NCBI GenBank assembly: GCA_905236405.1
Contig: CAJOQB010000135.1
Location: forward strand, 1-18,716
DNA from: an uncultured Bacteroidales bacterium
GTDB lineage: Bacteria; Bacteroidota; Bacteroidia; Bacteroidales; P3
Direction: 5' to 3'
Length of the DNA: 18,716 bases
Under the pieces are notes generated by a model, which saw only the letters and a list, made by a program, of their open reading frames with translations, did not search any database and was not told where the DNA came from. Positions 6,821-15,204 of the stretch are shown in pieces. The number at the start of each line of letters is the position of its first letter. Positions within the stretch are counted from its first letter, which is position 1. A program made the position numbers and the translations under genes.

Positions 6821-9541
6821 TTGAATTGTATTAAAACATATATAAAAAGATGGTTTGTGGTATGGCTGCTACTGTTGACGGCAGGGTTGTCATGGGGACA
6901 AGATACCACTCAGGTTCGGCCCACACTGAACAAGCCTACTCTTGTTTCTAAGCCAACAGGTCTTAAAACCAAACCATTGAAAGACTCTTCCTTCGATGCC
7001 CCCTCACCTATCCTCGATTCAACAAAAACAATCTCCGAAATGGACTCGACACAGACGCAAGACAGTGTCGCCAAAGGAAACACCATCGCTCTATCACCCA
7101 ATGCCATCAAGCAAATAGTGAGCTACAAAGCCAAAGACTCGGTGGCCATCAACTTGGATGAGAGAAGAGCTTTTCTTTACACCGAAGGAACCATCGACTA
7201 TCAGGGAATGGTCATGAAGGCCGACAATGTGGTGGTGGATTTCGACAAACAGCTGCTCAGCGCCCGCGGCGTGGTGGACAGTGGCGGCGAATACAAAGGC
7301 CGCCCCTATTTCAAGCAGGGAGAAGATGAGTACAACGCTGATTCCATAACCTTTAACTACGAGACCAAGAAGGGGCTCATCACGGGCGTGGTGACGCAAG
7401 AGGGTGACGGTTTCCTGCACGGCAACACCGTAAAGAAGGTCAACGACTCGGTAATGTATTTGAACAGTGGCATGTACACCACCTGCAACTATGCCCATCC
7501 TCATTTTGCCCTGAACTTTACCAAATCGAAACTAATCACTGGTAACATGATTGTTACAGGCCCTGCTTACGTCACCATTCGCGACATCCCCACACCATTG
7601 GCTTTGCCTTTTGCCTTCTTCCCTCTGACACACGGCGTCACTTCGGGAATAATCATCCCCTCGTATGGATGGCAAAACGGCAGGGGCTACTATCTGAAAG
7701 AAGGTGGCTATTATTGGGCTATCAACGACTACTCCGACTTGGCGTTGTTAGGCGAGATATACACCAACCTCAGCTGGGCAGCCGAAGCCAAGTCGAACTA
7801 TTATAAACGATATAAATACAAGGGAAACATCGATGTGCGGTATGGTCGAACGAAAGAGGGCATCCGCGGCGACACCAACACCTATAATATATATAGCGAC
7901 TTCAAAGTGTCGTGGACGCACAACCAAGATGCCAAGGCCAACCCCAACAGCCGCTTCAGCGCCAACGTGAATCTGCAAAGTCGCAACTACTCGAAGAACA
8001 CCACCAATCGCAACGACTACTTCAACAGCACCACCACCTCCTCCATCAGCTACTCCACCCAGTTGGGGTCGGCATTCAACCTGGCCGCCTCGGCCCGTGA
8101 GGACTACAACGCACAGACAGGCATCATGTCAATCAAACTTCCTTCGCTGTCACTCAGTTCAAACACTTTCTATCCTTTCCGCCGAAAACAAGCCAGCGGC
8201 GCTTACCGTTGGTACGAGAACATCAGCGCCAGCTATGTGCTGAATGCAGACAACAATGTTTCCACCATCGACTCGCTGATTTTGCAACGCTCTGTTTTCA
8301 ACAAGATGCAATATGGTGTCCAACACAGTCTCCCCGTCCAGAGCAGTGTGAAGGTGCTGAAATACTTTAACTGGAACAACAGTATCTCATATACAGAACG
8401 TTGGCACTGGTCGACAATCAACAAGGACATCAACGAGTCGGGATCGCTGGTCATCGACACCATCCGAGGTTTTCATGCCAACAGAAGCTTCTCCTACAAC
8501 AGCAGCCTCACCACTCGTCTGTACGGTATGTTCAACTTCAAGTACGGTCCCGTGAAGGCTATCCGCCATGTTATCAACCCCTCGCTTTCTTTCACCTATC
8601 ACCCCGACTTCGGGTCGGAACGTCTTGGCTATTGGAAGCAATACACCGATACCACAGGCTATGTCCACCGCTACTCTATCTTCGAACAAAGTCTGTACGG
8701 TGGACCTCCTGACGGTCGTAGCGGGCAACTGGCTTTCAATGTCAGCAACCAATTGGAGATGAAAGTGAAATCTATGCGTGACACCACTACGGATGCCAAG
8801 AAGGTTGTCCTCATCGAGAATCTGTCGGCGTCGATGTATTACGACATCGCCAAAGACTCCCTCAACTGGTCGGACTTGAACATCAGTGGACGAACGACAC
8901 TGTTTAAGAATCTTGTTATCAACTATTCCGGATTGTTCACCCCCTATGTTGTCGACTCGTTGGGAAACAAACACAACCAACTTCTTTTCAACGAGGTAGG
9001 AAAAGTGTTCCAAAAGAGCAACGCCACATGGAGTGCTCAACTGTCATGGAGTCTGAACAACAATACTTTCAAAAAGTCGGCAGGCAAAGAGTCCACTCAC
9101 GGAGAAGCGGTAACGCCCATACTCCAAAGTCCTTACAATAACCAACCCTCTATCTTTATGGGCAACTATGTCGATTTCTCGGTGCCTTGGAACCTGTCGT
9201 TTAGTTACACCTTTAATTATGTAAGCACCTATGTCGCCTCGCAATACAATTTCAAAAGCAATATCGTTCAGTCGCTAAGCATGAGCGGCAATTTCAGCCT
9301 TACCGATAAATGGAAGGTCAACTTCTCGACCGGATACGACTTTGTCAACCACGGCATGTCATATACCTCGATTGATATCTATCGCGACCTCCATTGCTGG
9401 GAGATGCGATTCAACTGGACGCCGTTTGGGTACTATAAGAGTTGGAGTTTCCAAATCAATATCAAGGCTGATGCATTGAAGGATGTGAAGTACAAGAAAG
9501 ACCATCCATATCAAAGTAATCAAGGCTATTACTCATATTGA
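6821..9541 (+). CDS. lptD: Outer-membrane LPS assembly protein LptD (OstA-like)
   Basis: A 906-residue protein that, with the lipoprotein LptE, inserts lipopolysaccharide or lipooligosaccharide into the outer leaflet of the outer membrane. A signal peptide (RWFVVWLLLLTAGLSWGQ) is cut near residue 27. After a Ser/Thr/Lys-rich stretch, residues about 97-215 form the LptA/OstA-like beta-jellyroll (YKAKDSVAINLDERRAFLY, ADNVVVDFDKQLLSARG, DSITFNYETKKGLITG). This is followed by the family block SGMYTTCNYAHPHFAL and DIPTPLALPFAFFPLTHG and a long beta-barrel to the C-terminus. Only one cysteine (Cys222) is seen in the junction, so the four-cysteine disulfide pattern of E. coli LptD is not present. 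No in-frame ATG lies near the signal peptide: the start given is TTG at 6821, and an ATT at 6830 is another option. The gene is divergent from the amidase and ends at the terminator at 9562. Confidence 0.9.
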   Translation: MNCIKTYIKRWFVVWLLLLTAGLSWGQDTTQVRPTLNKPTLVSKPTGLKTKPLKDSSFDAPSPILDSTKTISEMDSTQTQDSVAKGNTIALSPNAIKQIVSYKAKDSVAINLDERRAFLYTEGTIDYQGMVMKADNVVVDFDKQLLSARGVVDSGGEYKGRPYFKQGEDEYNADSITFNYETKKGLITGVVTQEGDGFLHGNTVKKVNDSVMYLNSGMYTTCNYAHPHFALNFTKSKLITGNMIVTGPAYVTIRDIPTPLALPFAFFPLTHGVTSGIIIPSYGWQNGRGYYLKEGGYYWAINDYSDLALLGEIYTNLSWAAEAKSNYYKRYKYKGNIDVRYGRTKEGIRGDTNTYNIYSDFKVSWTHNQDAKANPNSRFSANVNLQSRNYSKNTTNRNDYFNSTTTSSISYSTQLGSAFNLAASAREDYNAQTGIMSIKLPSLSLSSNTFYPFRRKQASGAYRWYENISASYVLNADNNVSTIDSLILQRSVFNKMQYGVQHSLPVQSSVKVLKYFNWNNSISYTERWHWSTINKDINESGSLVIDTIRGFHANRSFSYNSSLTTRLYGMFNFKYGPVKAIRHVINPSLSFTYHPDFGSERLGYWKQYTDTTGYVHRYSIFEQSLYGGPPDGRSGQLAFNVSNQLEMKVKSMRDTTTDAKKVVLIENLSASMYYDIAKDSLNWSDLNISGRTTLFKNLVINYSGLFTPYVVDSLGNKHNQLLFNEVGKVFQKSNATWSAQLSWSLNNNTFKKSAGKESTHGEAVTPILQSPYNNQPSIFMGNYVDFSVPWNLSFSYTFNYVSTYVASQYNFKSNIVQSLSMSGNFSLTDKWKVNFSTGYDFVNHGMSYTSIDIYRDLHCWEMRFNWTPFGYYKSWSFQINIKADALKDVKYKKDHPYQSNQGYYSY

Positions 9542-9561
9542 CAGTACTTACATAAGAACAC

Positions 9562-9600
9562 AAAGAAGGGGTTGACGCAAATGTCAACCCCTTCTTTCTT
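9562..9600. terminator. Symmetric terminator between convergent lptD and pgi
   Basis: A perfect 15-bp stem pairs AAAGAAGGGGTTGAC (9562-9576) with GTCAACCCCTTCTTT (9583-9597) around a GCAAAT loop. A-rich and T-rich flanks on both sides let it work for both the plus-strand lptD and the minus-strand pgi. It starts 21 bp after the lptD stop and ends 18 bp before the pgi stop. Confidence 0.92.
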
Positions 9601-9617
9601 ACCTAAAAAAACGATGG

Positions 9618-10946
9618 CTATTCTTCAATCTTTACATGCTCGTATCCTGGTTTCCCTAACAGGGCAAACATGTTTTTCTTATAGGCTTCAACACCTGGCT
9701 GGTCGAAAGGATTCACATCCAACATATAGCCACTCACTCCACAAGCAAACTCGAAGAAATAAATGAGTTGTCCCAAGACCTCTTCGTTGACACAGGGAAC
9801 TTCAATCTTCACGATGGGGACACCTCCATGATTGTGGGCGATGATTGTGCCCAGTTCGGCATTGTGATTGATTTCTGTCAGCGATTTCCCCACTAAATAG
9901 TTGATTCCATCGAGATTCTTCTCATCATATGGGACATCGACCGTCTCAGCAGGAGACTCCATGCTAACGACCGTCTCAAACATCAGACGCTGACCCTCCT
10001 GAACATACTGACCCATGGAGTGAAGGTCGGTGGTAAAGCTCAAGCTATGGGGAAGAATGCCTTTCCCTTCCTTGCCCTCGCTCTCACCATACAATTGTTT
10101 CCACCATTCACTGATGTATTTCAGATTGGGTTCGAAGTTCACCAACATCTCTACACTATATCCTCTACGATACAACAAATTGCGGATGGCGGCATAGCGT
10201 AATGCAGGGTTGTCCTGCAAGGAGTCGCTCTGCACACACAATTCCTGCATCTCGGCAGCACCACGCAACAGTGCATCCACGTCAAATCCTGCCATGGCAA
10301 TAGGCACCAGTCCTACGGGAGTCAACACAGAGAAGCGTCCACCCACGTTATCGGGAATAACATACATCCTATAGCCTTCCTGCAGAGCAATGTCATGCAG
10401 CGCTCCCTTGCGAGCATCGGTGATGGCGATGATACGTTGGGCAGCTCCTTCTTCTCCGTATTTCTTGACCATCTGATCCTTTATCATACGGAATGCCACA
10501 GCCGGCTCGGTGGTTGTACCCGATTTAGAAATGACAGCAACCGAGTAATCCTTGTTCTCAAGCAATCTCATCAGTCTCACATAGTAATCTTCGCTTAGCG
10601 TGTGTCCAGCGTAGATTACATAAGGTGCATCGTTACTCTCAAAGGCTGCAAACTCGGATTGCAACGCCTCAATGACGGCACGGGCTCCGAGATAAGAGCC
10701 TCCAATACCAATGACAACGAATAACTGCGATTGAGGAGCCAGCCGCTCGACATCTGATTTGATGTTGCTGAGCATCTCATCATCAATCTCATTGGGGAGG
10801 TTCACCCAACCCAGAAAATTGTTACCTTTGCCAGTGCCTTCAACCAGTTTCTTCTTCGCTTCCAGAACTTCCCATTCTATTTCAGAAAGTGCTTCAGAAT
10901 CGAGGAAACTCAATGCACGATCCCAATTGATTTTTATTGCATTCAT
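9618..10946 (-). CDS. pgi: Glucose-6-phosphate isomerase
   Basis: A 442-residue cytoplasmic enzyme interconverting glucose 6-phosphate and fructose 6-phosphate in glycolysis and gluconeogenesis. The sugar-phosphate-binding SIS folds are clear: VVIGIGGSYLGARAV at 77-91 and SKSGTTTEPAVAFR at 140-153. The family signature around YGESEGKEGKG (286-296) carries the catalytic Glu288. His309 in TTDLHSMGQY and a Lys near 423 in AYKKNMF match the other catalytic positions of the short bacterial type. The length is that of the roughly 445-residue Bacillus/Bacteroides form, not the 550-residue enterobacterial form. It is a single gene with its own promoter (10997-11004) and shares the 9562 terminator with lptD. 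Confidence 0.97.
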   Translation of the reverse strand: MNAIKINWDRALSFLDSEALSEIEWEVLEAKKKLVEGTGKGNNFLGWVNLPNEIDDEMLSNIKSDVERLAPQSQLFVVIGIGGSYLGARAVIEALQSEFAAFESNDAPYVIYAGHTLSEDYYVRLMRLLENKDYSVAVISKSGTTTEPAVAFRMIKDQMVKKYGEEGAAQRIIAITDARKGALHDIALQEGYRMYVIPDNVGGRFSVLTPVGLVPIAMAGFDVDALLRGAAEMQELCVQSDSLQDNPALRYAAIRNLLYRRGYSVEMLVNFEPNLKYISEWWKQLYGESEGKEGKGILPHSLSFTTDLHSMGQYVQEGQRLMFETVVSMESPAETVDVPYDEKNLDGINYLVGKSLTEINHNAELGTIIAHNHGGVPIVKIEVPCVNEEVLGQLIYFFEFACGVSGYMLDVNPFDQPGVEAYKKNMFALLGKPGYEHVKIEE

Positions 10947-10996
10947 AGGACGATTGTTTATGTTTTACCAAGGGAATGATTCGTATTATTTTTTTG

Positions 10997-11030
10997 CAAA
11001 GATACACAAAAATGAAAAAACACAAACAAA
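10997..11030 (-). promoter_or_regulatory. Promoter of pgi
   Basis: On the minus strand TATCTTTG (11004 to 10997) fits the -7 consensus. Two TTTG matches lie upstream at 11026-11023 and 11030-11027, leaving spacers of 18 and 22 bp, so a -33 element is present at a suitable distance. The start codon at 10946 is about 50 bp downstream. Confidence 0.65.
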
Positions 11031-11320
11031 TTGTGAAAAAAAGTGCTTGCACCATCATCTTTTTTTGACATAATTTTTTTCAATAATTGGAACAAAAAAC
11101 AATTATTTACGTAATAGACATCAAAAAAAATGACTAAAAGGTAAAATTTCCTTCTCTAAGTTTCTAACAACAAAATGTTAATCGACAGAAATAGAATACA
11201 ACTGAATATCAACTGATTTAAGTAAACATCAATAACACAGACACCCATATATTGTTATTTATCTTTCCATTATATCTTACAAAAAATAGAAAAAAAATTT
11301 CGCACATTAAAAATAATATG
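11031..11320. other. AT-rich intergenic spacer between pgi and the OmpA gene
   Basis: This is nearly all A/T runs with many stops in all frames and no credible small gene. A short GTGC-tt-GCAC inverted repeat sits at 11043-11052. I see no riboswitch-like pairing or long repeat. The bias is typical of Bacteroidota promoter regions. Confidence 0.5.
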
Positions 11321-11328
11321 TACTTTTG
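11321..11328 (+). promoter_or_regulatory. -7 promoter element of the OmpA gene
   Basis: TACTTTTG followed by CAAAG matches TAnnTTTG. A weak TTTCG at 11298-11302 sits about where the -33 is expected. The leader to the ATG at 11386 is about 50 bases and A-rich, including AAAGAATAAAAAC just before the start, as expected for well-translated Bacteroidetes genes. Confidence 0.65.
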
Positions 11329-11385
11329 CAAAGATAAATAGCGTCTTAATATAGTAAAAAAATATAAACTTTAAAGAATAAAAAC

Positions 11386-12624
11386 ATGTTGAAAAGACTA
11401 TTTAGAATTGGTATGATTGCATGTGTTCTCACTTTCGCATGCAACTCTTATGCTCAGGACGGCAAAGGTAAGTATGATTACCCCCGTTACGGCATGTGGA
11501 GCAATTGGTCGTTTGGTGCCTTGGCTGGCCCTGCATGGCAGTCTGGTCTCAATGCCAATGTTGCCAACCCCACTGGTGGTTGGGCATGGGGCGCAAAGGC
11601 CATCGCCAAAAAACAACTTAACTGGGACTGGACCCTTCGTGCCACTGTTGGAGCTCCTATGATGTGGGCTCGTTTTGGTGGTATTGATGGTTTCGTTTCT
11701 ACAGTGGTAGGTGTTGAATACTCCATCCTCAACAGCTGCAACTGGAACCCCGATCGCAAAGCTGACTTCTATGCTTTCATCGAGAGTGGTCTTTCTTGGA
11801 AAGCAGGTAACTCCCAAGCCGCACACATTGCTGGTGGTGCTCATTTCGGTTTGAATGCACTCTATACCGACATGGGTCTTGGTTACAGCTACGACCTCAC
11901 CGAACATTCGACCGTCATGGCTGAGGCAAGTTATGGCATCAATGCTGATGTGCCCGCTCCCACTTCCAACCATCAGTTCACCAGCCAGAGCAACGTACTG
12001 CTCGGTATTGGTTACCTGTATCGCACCGGCCTCACCGCTGTTGACGTTGAGATCCAGAACCAGAAGAGCCAGCTGACCCTCGACAACCTCGACGCTCTGA
12101 CCAAACAAATCAACGACCTCGAGCTTCAGGTTAGAAACAACAAGAAAGCTGAAGAGAAACTCAACAACCAGATTGCTGACCTCGAGCAGCAGCTCCGCAA
12201 TCGTCCCAATGTGACTGGTGGCAACGGCAACAATGCCAACAATGACAGCCTGCAGGCTATCATCAACCAGATCAAGGACGACCAGTTGACGTTCTACGCT
12301 CTCCCCTTCTCGGTTCTTTATCCTGTTGATGTCTGGAAGATTCCCGCTGACCAGATGGAGAAAGTCAAAGCTTGCGCTCGCGTGATGAAAGACAACCCCA
12401 ACGTGAAATTCAACTTGGTTGGTTTCTGCGACATGACCGGTTCCGACGACTACAACTGGAAACTCTCCCAGCGTCGTGCTGAAGAAGTCAAGCGCGTCCT
12501 CGTTGAGCAGTTCGGTATTCCCGCCGACCGTCTCACCTGCGACTGGAAAGGTAAGACCATGGCCTTTGGCGACCTGAACTACAGCGTCAACCGCCGCACT
12601 TCCTTCTATCGCGTGATTGAATAG
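11386..12624 (+). CDS. OmpA-family outer-membrane protein with beta-barrel and coiled-coil linker
   Basis: A 412-residue protein with a signal peptide cut after SYAQ (about residue 24). Residues 25-215 are aromatic and beta-rich (WSFGALAGPAWQSG, DWTLRATVGAPMMW, DMGLGYSYDL, VLLGIGYLYRTG) and fit a small outer-membrane barrel. Residues about 221-272 form a coiled coil (LDNLDALTKQINDLELQ). An Asn/Gly-rich linker follows at 273-287, then an OmpA peptidoglycan-binding domain from about 291 to the end. The domain has Asp349, Arg363-Arg364 in LSQRRAEEV and NRR at 402-404. The usual GHTD is GFCD here, so the conserved histidine is missing although the key aspartate remains. Codons ending in T (GGT, GCT, CGT, GTT) are used more than in neighbouring genes, which suggests high expression. 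It has its own promoter and terminator, so it is probably monocistronic and an abundant linker between outer membrane and cell wall. Confidence 0.92.
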   Translation: MLKRLFRIGMIACVLTFACNSYAQDGKGKYDYPRYGMWSNWSFGALAGPAWQSGLNANVANPTGGWAWGAKAIAKKQLNWDWTLRATVGAPMMWARFGGIDGFVSTVVGVEYSILNSCNWNPDRKADFYAFIESGLSWKAGNSQAAHIAGGAHFGLNALYTDMGLGYSYDLTEHSTVMAEASYGINADVPAPTSNHQFTSQSNVLLGIGYLYRTGLTAVDVEIQNQKSQLTLDNLDALTKQINDLELQVRNNKKAEEKLNNQIADLEQQLRNRPNVTGGNGNNANNDSLQAIINQIKDDQLTFYALPFSVLYPVDVWKIPADQMEKVKACARVMKDNPNVKFNLVGFCDMTGSDDYNWKLSQRRAEEVKRVLVEQFGIPADRLTCDWKGKTMAFGDLNYSVNRRTSFYRVIE

Positions 12625-12643
12625 TCGTTAACGACACAATAAT

Positions 12644-12675
12644 AAAAAGGTGATCCAAATGGGTCACCTTTTTTT
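12644..12675 (+). terminator. Rho-independent terminator of the OmpA gene
   Basis: AAAAAGGTGA (12644-12653) pairs with TCACCTTTTT (12664-12673). The stem is extended inward by a T-G wobble and two C-G pairs to an AAAT tetraloop (12657-12660). Seven T follow the CACC (12669-12675). The stem begins 20 bp after the stop codon. Confidence 0.93.
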
Positions 12676-12754
12676 GTTCTTGATTGATTCGACAGAGACA
12701 TTCTGAAACACCGACACCATCTCTACCACCTCGAATCATCCATGGTATCTCCTG

Positions 12755-12863
12755 ACAAGAGGTATGTCTTGACACTACGAGAAGATATATCTCACGGTTC
12801 CGAGAAGATATATCTCGACGAACCGAGAAGATACTTCTCGTTGGTGCGGGAGGTATATGTCTA
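12755..12863. repeat. Array of about five phased palindromic repeats with a 23-bp period
   Basis: Three near-identical units start at 12778, 12801 and 12824, exactly 23 bp apart: CGAGAAGATATATCTCA, CGAGAAGATATATCTCG and CGAGAAGATACTTCTCG, separated by six varying bases. Each core is palindromic; the third is a perfect 7-bp stem (CGAGAAG-ata-CTTCTCG). Degenerate units flank them in phase: CAAGA-ggtatg-TCTTG at 12756-12771, and CGGGAGGTATATGTCTA at 12847-12863, whose end includes the TAG stop (minus strand) of the next gene. The spacers of unit 2 also pair (CGGTTC 12795-12800 with GAACCG 12820-12825), giving an 11-bp interrupted stem. It lies between convergent gene ends. Function is unknown. 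Confidence 0.75.
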
Positions 12864-14051
12864 CATGGAAAGAATCTTGAACTCAACACGACGATTCCGG
12901 GCACGGCCTTCGTCGGTATTGTTCGAATCAATGGGTTGAGTTTTTCCGTAACCTTTGTACTTCAATCGTGCCGGATCGATGCCTTTTGAGATAAGGTAAT
13001 CCACAACGGCTTTGGCTCGACTTTCAGAGAGACGTTGGTTGTAGTCAATCGATCCACGGCCATCCGTATGTCCCCCCACCTCTATTTTCATTTTCGGATA
13101 CTTGTTCAATATCTCCACCAATCCTTTCAGTTCATTGTATGATTGTTGGAGCAAGACGCTTTTGTCGAAATCGAAGAAGATGTTCTTTAGAACAAAGGTG
13201 CTGCCTTCCTGTAACGGGACATCGGTTCCCAGTATTTTCTGTTCAATGGTAACAGTATCGACCAATGCAATTACCGCTTGCTGACTGGAATCACCACACG
13301 TAAGACAATAGAGCGAGACATCATCAATATAATAGTAAGCACCTGGTAACAAATAGGTCAACGAATCCAGGTCCTGAACATTCGACTTGCTTGCCGGGAA
13401 GAAGTTTCCAATGGTAAGAAACTCCTCACCCCCTTCAGCCACAAACCGACCCGTAATCATGGTCCAGCCCTTGTAGTTGGTCAACACCCGATCATAAGGG
13501 TTGACCACTTGTGGCTCAAAGTATGTAGCAATGGTTTGTGAAATTTGTGGTGACAGTTTCCTTATCTCTTTATTCATCAAAACCATACGGTTTGTATCCG
13601 ACACCCTGTCCTTGGTAAACAGACCACCTATCGTGGCCACACATCCCGACGAGTACTCCGACAAACTGACAAAGAACGTCAACTCATAGGTTTGACCCGC
13701 CACGAGCGGACGCTTCAACTGTGTTTGAAGATACTCGCGATAATCGGTCTTTGAACAATAGATGCCACAATACCCCAGCCCCCGGTGAGCCGACTGATAG
13801 CCCAGTTTGTTCTTGGGGACACCACACTCTTTCGAACCACATACATTATAATAGTCTGCCGACCCTGCCGTGGGTTGGAACCAAGCATCGACGATGGTCA
13901 GTGTGCCCAAAGCATCTATCTTTTTCGGGCACTCGCGATACTCTTCGAATGAAGAGTTATACACCAAGTTCTCACGACTGCCCTTCTGGTTCTGCGCCAT
14001 CAGCAGACAAGGTGAGAGTGCCGCAATCAATAACAAATATCCCTTTTTCAT
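12861..14051 (-). CDS. OmpA-family protein with N-terminal jelly-roll-like domain
   Basis: A 396-residue exported protein. A signal peptide (MKKGYLLLIAALSPCLLMAQ) is cut near residue 20. Residues about 28-250 start with NLVYNSSFEEYRECP and end with YYYIDDVSLYCL, a frame typical of carbohydrate-binding-like beta-sandwich domains in Bacteroidota envelope proteins. The domain holds about nine cysteines, including CGSKECG and YCGIYC, which may form disulfides. Residues about 285-396 are a full OmpA peptidoglycan-binding domain: IFFDFDKSVL, GGHTDGRG with Asp330, LSESRAKAV with Arg345 and NRRVEF. There is no long barrel, so it is probably periplasmic or surface-associated and held to the cell wall. 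Its ATG overlaps the glycosyltransferase stop by four bases (ATGA), so the two are translated from one message. Its stop abuts the 23-bp palindrome array. Sugar binding is inferred from fold resemblance only. Confidence 0.87.
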   Translation of the reverse strand: MKKGYLLLIAALSPCLLMAQNQKGSRENLVYNSSFEEYRECPKKIDALGTLTIVDAWFQPTAGSADYYNVCGSKECGVPKNKLGYQSAHRGLGYCGIYCSKTDYREYLQTQLKRPLVAGQTYELTFFVSLSEYSSGCVATIGGLFTKDRVSDTNRMVLMNKEIRKLSPQISQTIATYFEPQVVNPYDRVLTNYKGWTMITGRFVAEGGEEFLTIGNFFPASKSNVQDLDSLTYLLPGAYYYIDDVSLYCLTCGDSSQQAVIALVDTVTIEQKILGTDVPLQEGSTFVLKNIFFDFDKSVLLQQSYNELKGLVEILNKYPKMKIEVGGHTDGRGSIDYNQRLSESRAKAVVDYLISKGIDPARLKYKGYGKTQPIDSNNTDEGRARNRRVEFKILSM

Positions 14052-15178
14052 TGCCTTTCTTCATATGTTTTCATCAGACTTTGCCACAGCAATCGCGTCG
14101 TTCTGTCCCAATCAAAGAGCGTCCGCTGTACGCGACCCTTTTCAATCAGCGAGTTTCTAAGCTCTTCAGAGAGAGACAACCGCTTCATCGCCTCGGCAAT
14201 CTCCTCCACATTGTAAGGGTCAACCAGCAACGCCGCTTCTCCTGCCACCTCGGGCATCGACGTGATGTTGGAAGTAATCACCGCCGTCTCGGCAAAATAC
14301 GCCTCCAGTATCGGAATGCCAAACCCCTCGAACAGCGACGGATAGACCAATGCCACCGACGCACTCAGCAACTGTGCCAGCTCTGCGGGCTCAGCCCTGC
14401 CAATGAAATGTACATCCGACTGATGTTGCATCGAATCATACGCCACCTTCAGCTCATCGCCCCACCAGTATCGGTTGCCCACCACCAGCAGTTGTGTCGA
14501 CTGCTTGTCATCCACCTTGAAACGGTCAAACGCCAACAGGATATTGGCCAGATTCTTCCTTTTTGATATGGTACCTATAAATATATAATAAGGGTTACCG
14601 CCACATTGTTGTTCTCTCACCCTCTGCTTGGTGGTCTCGTCACAAGGCTGGTAGTTGTTGTGCGAACCGTCGTACACCACATCGATCTTCTCTCTCGCCA
14701 CCCCGTACTGTTGGGCGATATCCTCCTTCGAGAATTCCGACACCGTTGCCACACGCGTGGCCTTTCTTGCAAACAACGGGAAGAAATGCTTCATATATCG
14801 TTGATGCGAAGGACGGAGATAGTCGGTTGCATGTTCAAAGTTCAGGTCGTGAATCACCGTCAACGTCGGCACCTTTGTCTTCAGCGACATCCAACCGTCC
14901 GTCGACAAGAACACATCCGGCTTGTATTTCCTCAGTGCACACGTGACACTCCACTCAAAGAACAGATACCACAGCACCGGATGACGGGCAGGAGGCATAA
15001 GCACCACCTGACGCATATTCTCCGCCTTCCAATCCAACGTCACCTGACGGTCAAAGAAGAGGATGAACTCATGTTCCGGGTGCTCCGTCACCATCCTTCG
15101 CACCGTCTCGGCGGTAAACCAGCCGATGCCGTCCAAATGGCCTGGTATCAAGAGCCTTGTGTTGATAGCGATACGCAT
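14048..15178 (-). CDS. Glycosyltransferase, GT4 family (GT-B fold)
   Basis: A 376-residue cytoplasmic enzyme expected to transfer a sugar from a nucleotide-sugar donor to an acceptor in polysaccharide, LPS or glycoprotein synthesis. The N-terminal acceptor-side domain starts MRIAINTRLLIPGHLDGIGWFT, with HDLNFEHATDY at 110-120. The donor-side domain has FIGTISKRKNL at 200-210 and the retaining-enzyme EX7E motif at Glu284 and Glu292 (FEGFGIPILEAY), followed by SNITSMPEVAGEAALLVDP. This matches family 1/GT4 enzymes of the mannosyl- or glucosyltransferase type; the donor and acceptor cannot be told. The gene starts 26 bp after purN and overlaps the start of the OmpA-like gene by four bases. No other polysaccharide genes lie nearby, so it is not part of a visible capsule locus. 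Confidence 0.92.
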   Translation of the reverse strand: MRIAINTRLLIPGHLDGIGWFTAETVRRMVTEHPEHEFILFFDRQVTLDWKAENMRQVVLMPPARHPVLWYLFFEWSVTCALRKYKPDVFLSTDGWMSLKTKVPTLTVIHDLNFEHATDYLRPSHQRYMKHFFPLFARKATRVATVSEFSKEDIAQQYGVAREKIDVVYDGSHNNYQPCDETTKQRVREQQCGGNPYYIFIGTISKRKNLANILLAFDRFKVDDKQSTQLLVVGNRYWWGDELKVAYDSMQHQSDVHFIGRAEPAELAQLLSASVALVYPSLFEGFGIPILEAYFAETAVITSNITSMPEVAGEAALLVDPYNVEEIAEAMKRLSLSEELRNSLIEKGRVQRTLFDWDRTTRLLWQSLMKTYEERQ

Positions 15179-15204
15179 AAGGTTATCCTTTTATTTCCCT
15201 TTGA

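Noticed and set aside
10759..11073. A 104-codon plus-strand frame over the pgi start
   Set aside because: It is antisense to pgi and its promoter, with a low-complexity end.
12755..12863. CRISPR array
   Set aside because: Repeat cores of 16-17 bp with six- or seven-base gaps are far too close for spacers, and no cas gene is present.
12587..12931. A 114-codon minus-strand frame across the terminator and palindrome array
   Set aside because: It covers a strong terminator and the repeats and overlaps both OmpA gene ends; no family resemblance.
13721..14566. A 281-codon plus-strand frame
   Set aside because: It is antisense to the OmpA-like and glycosyltransferase genes, both supported by motifs and by their ATGA overlap.
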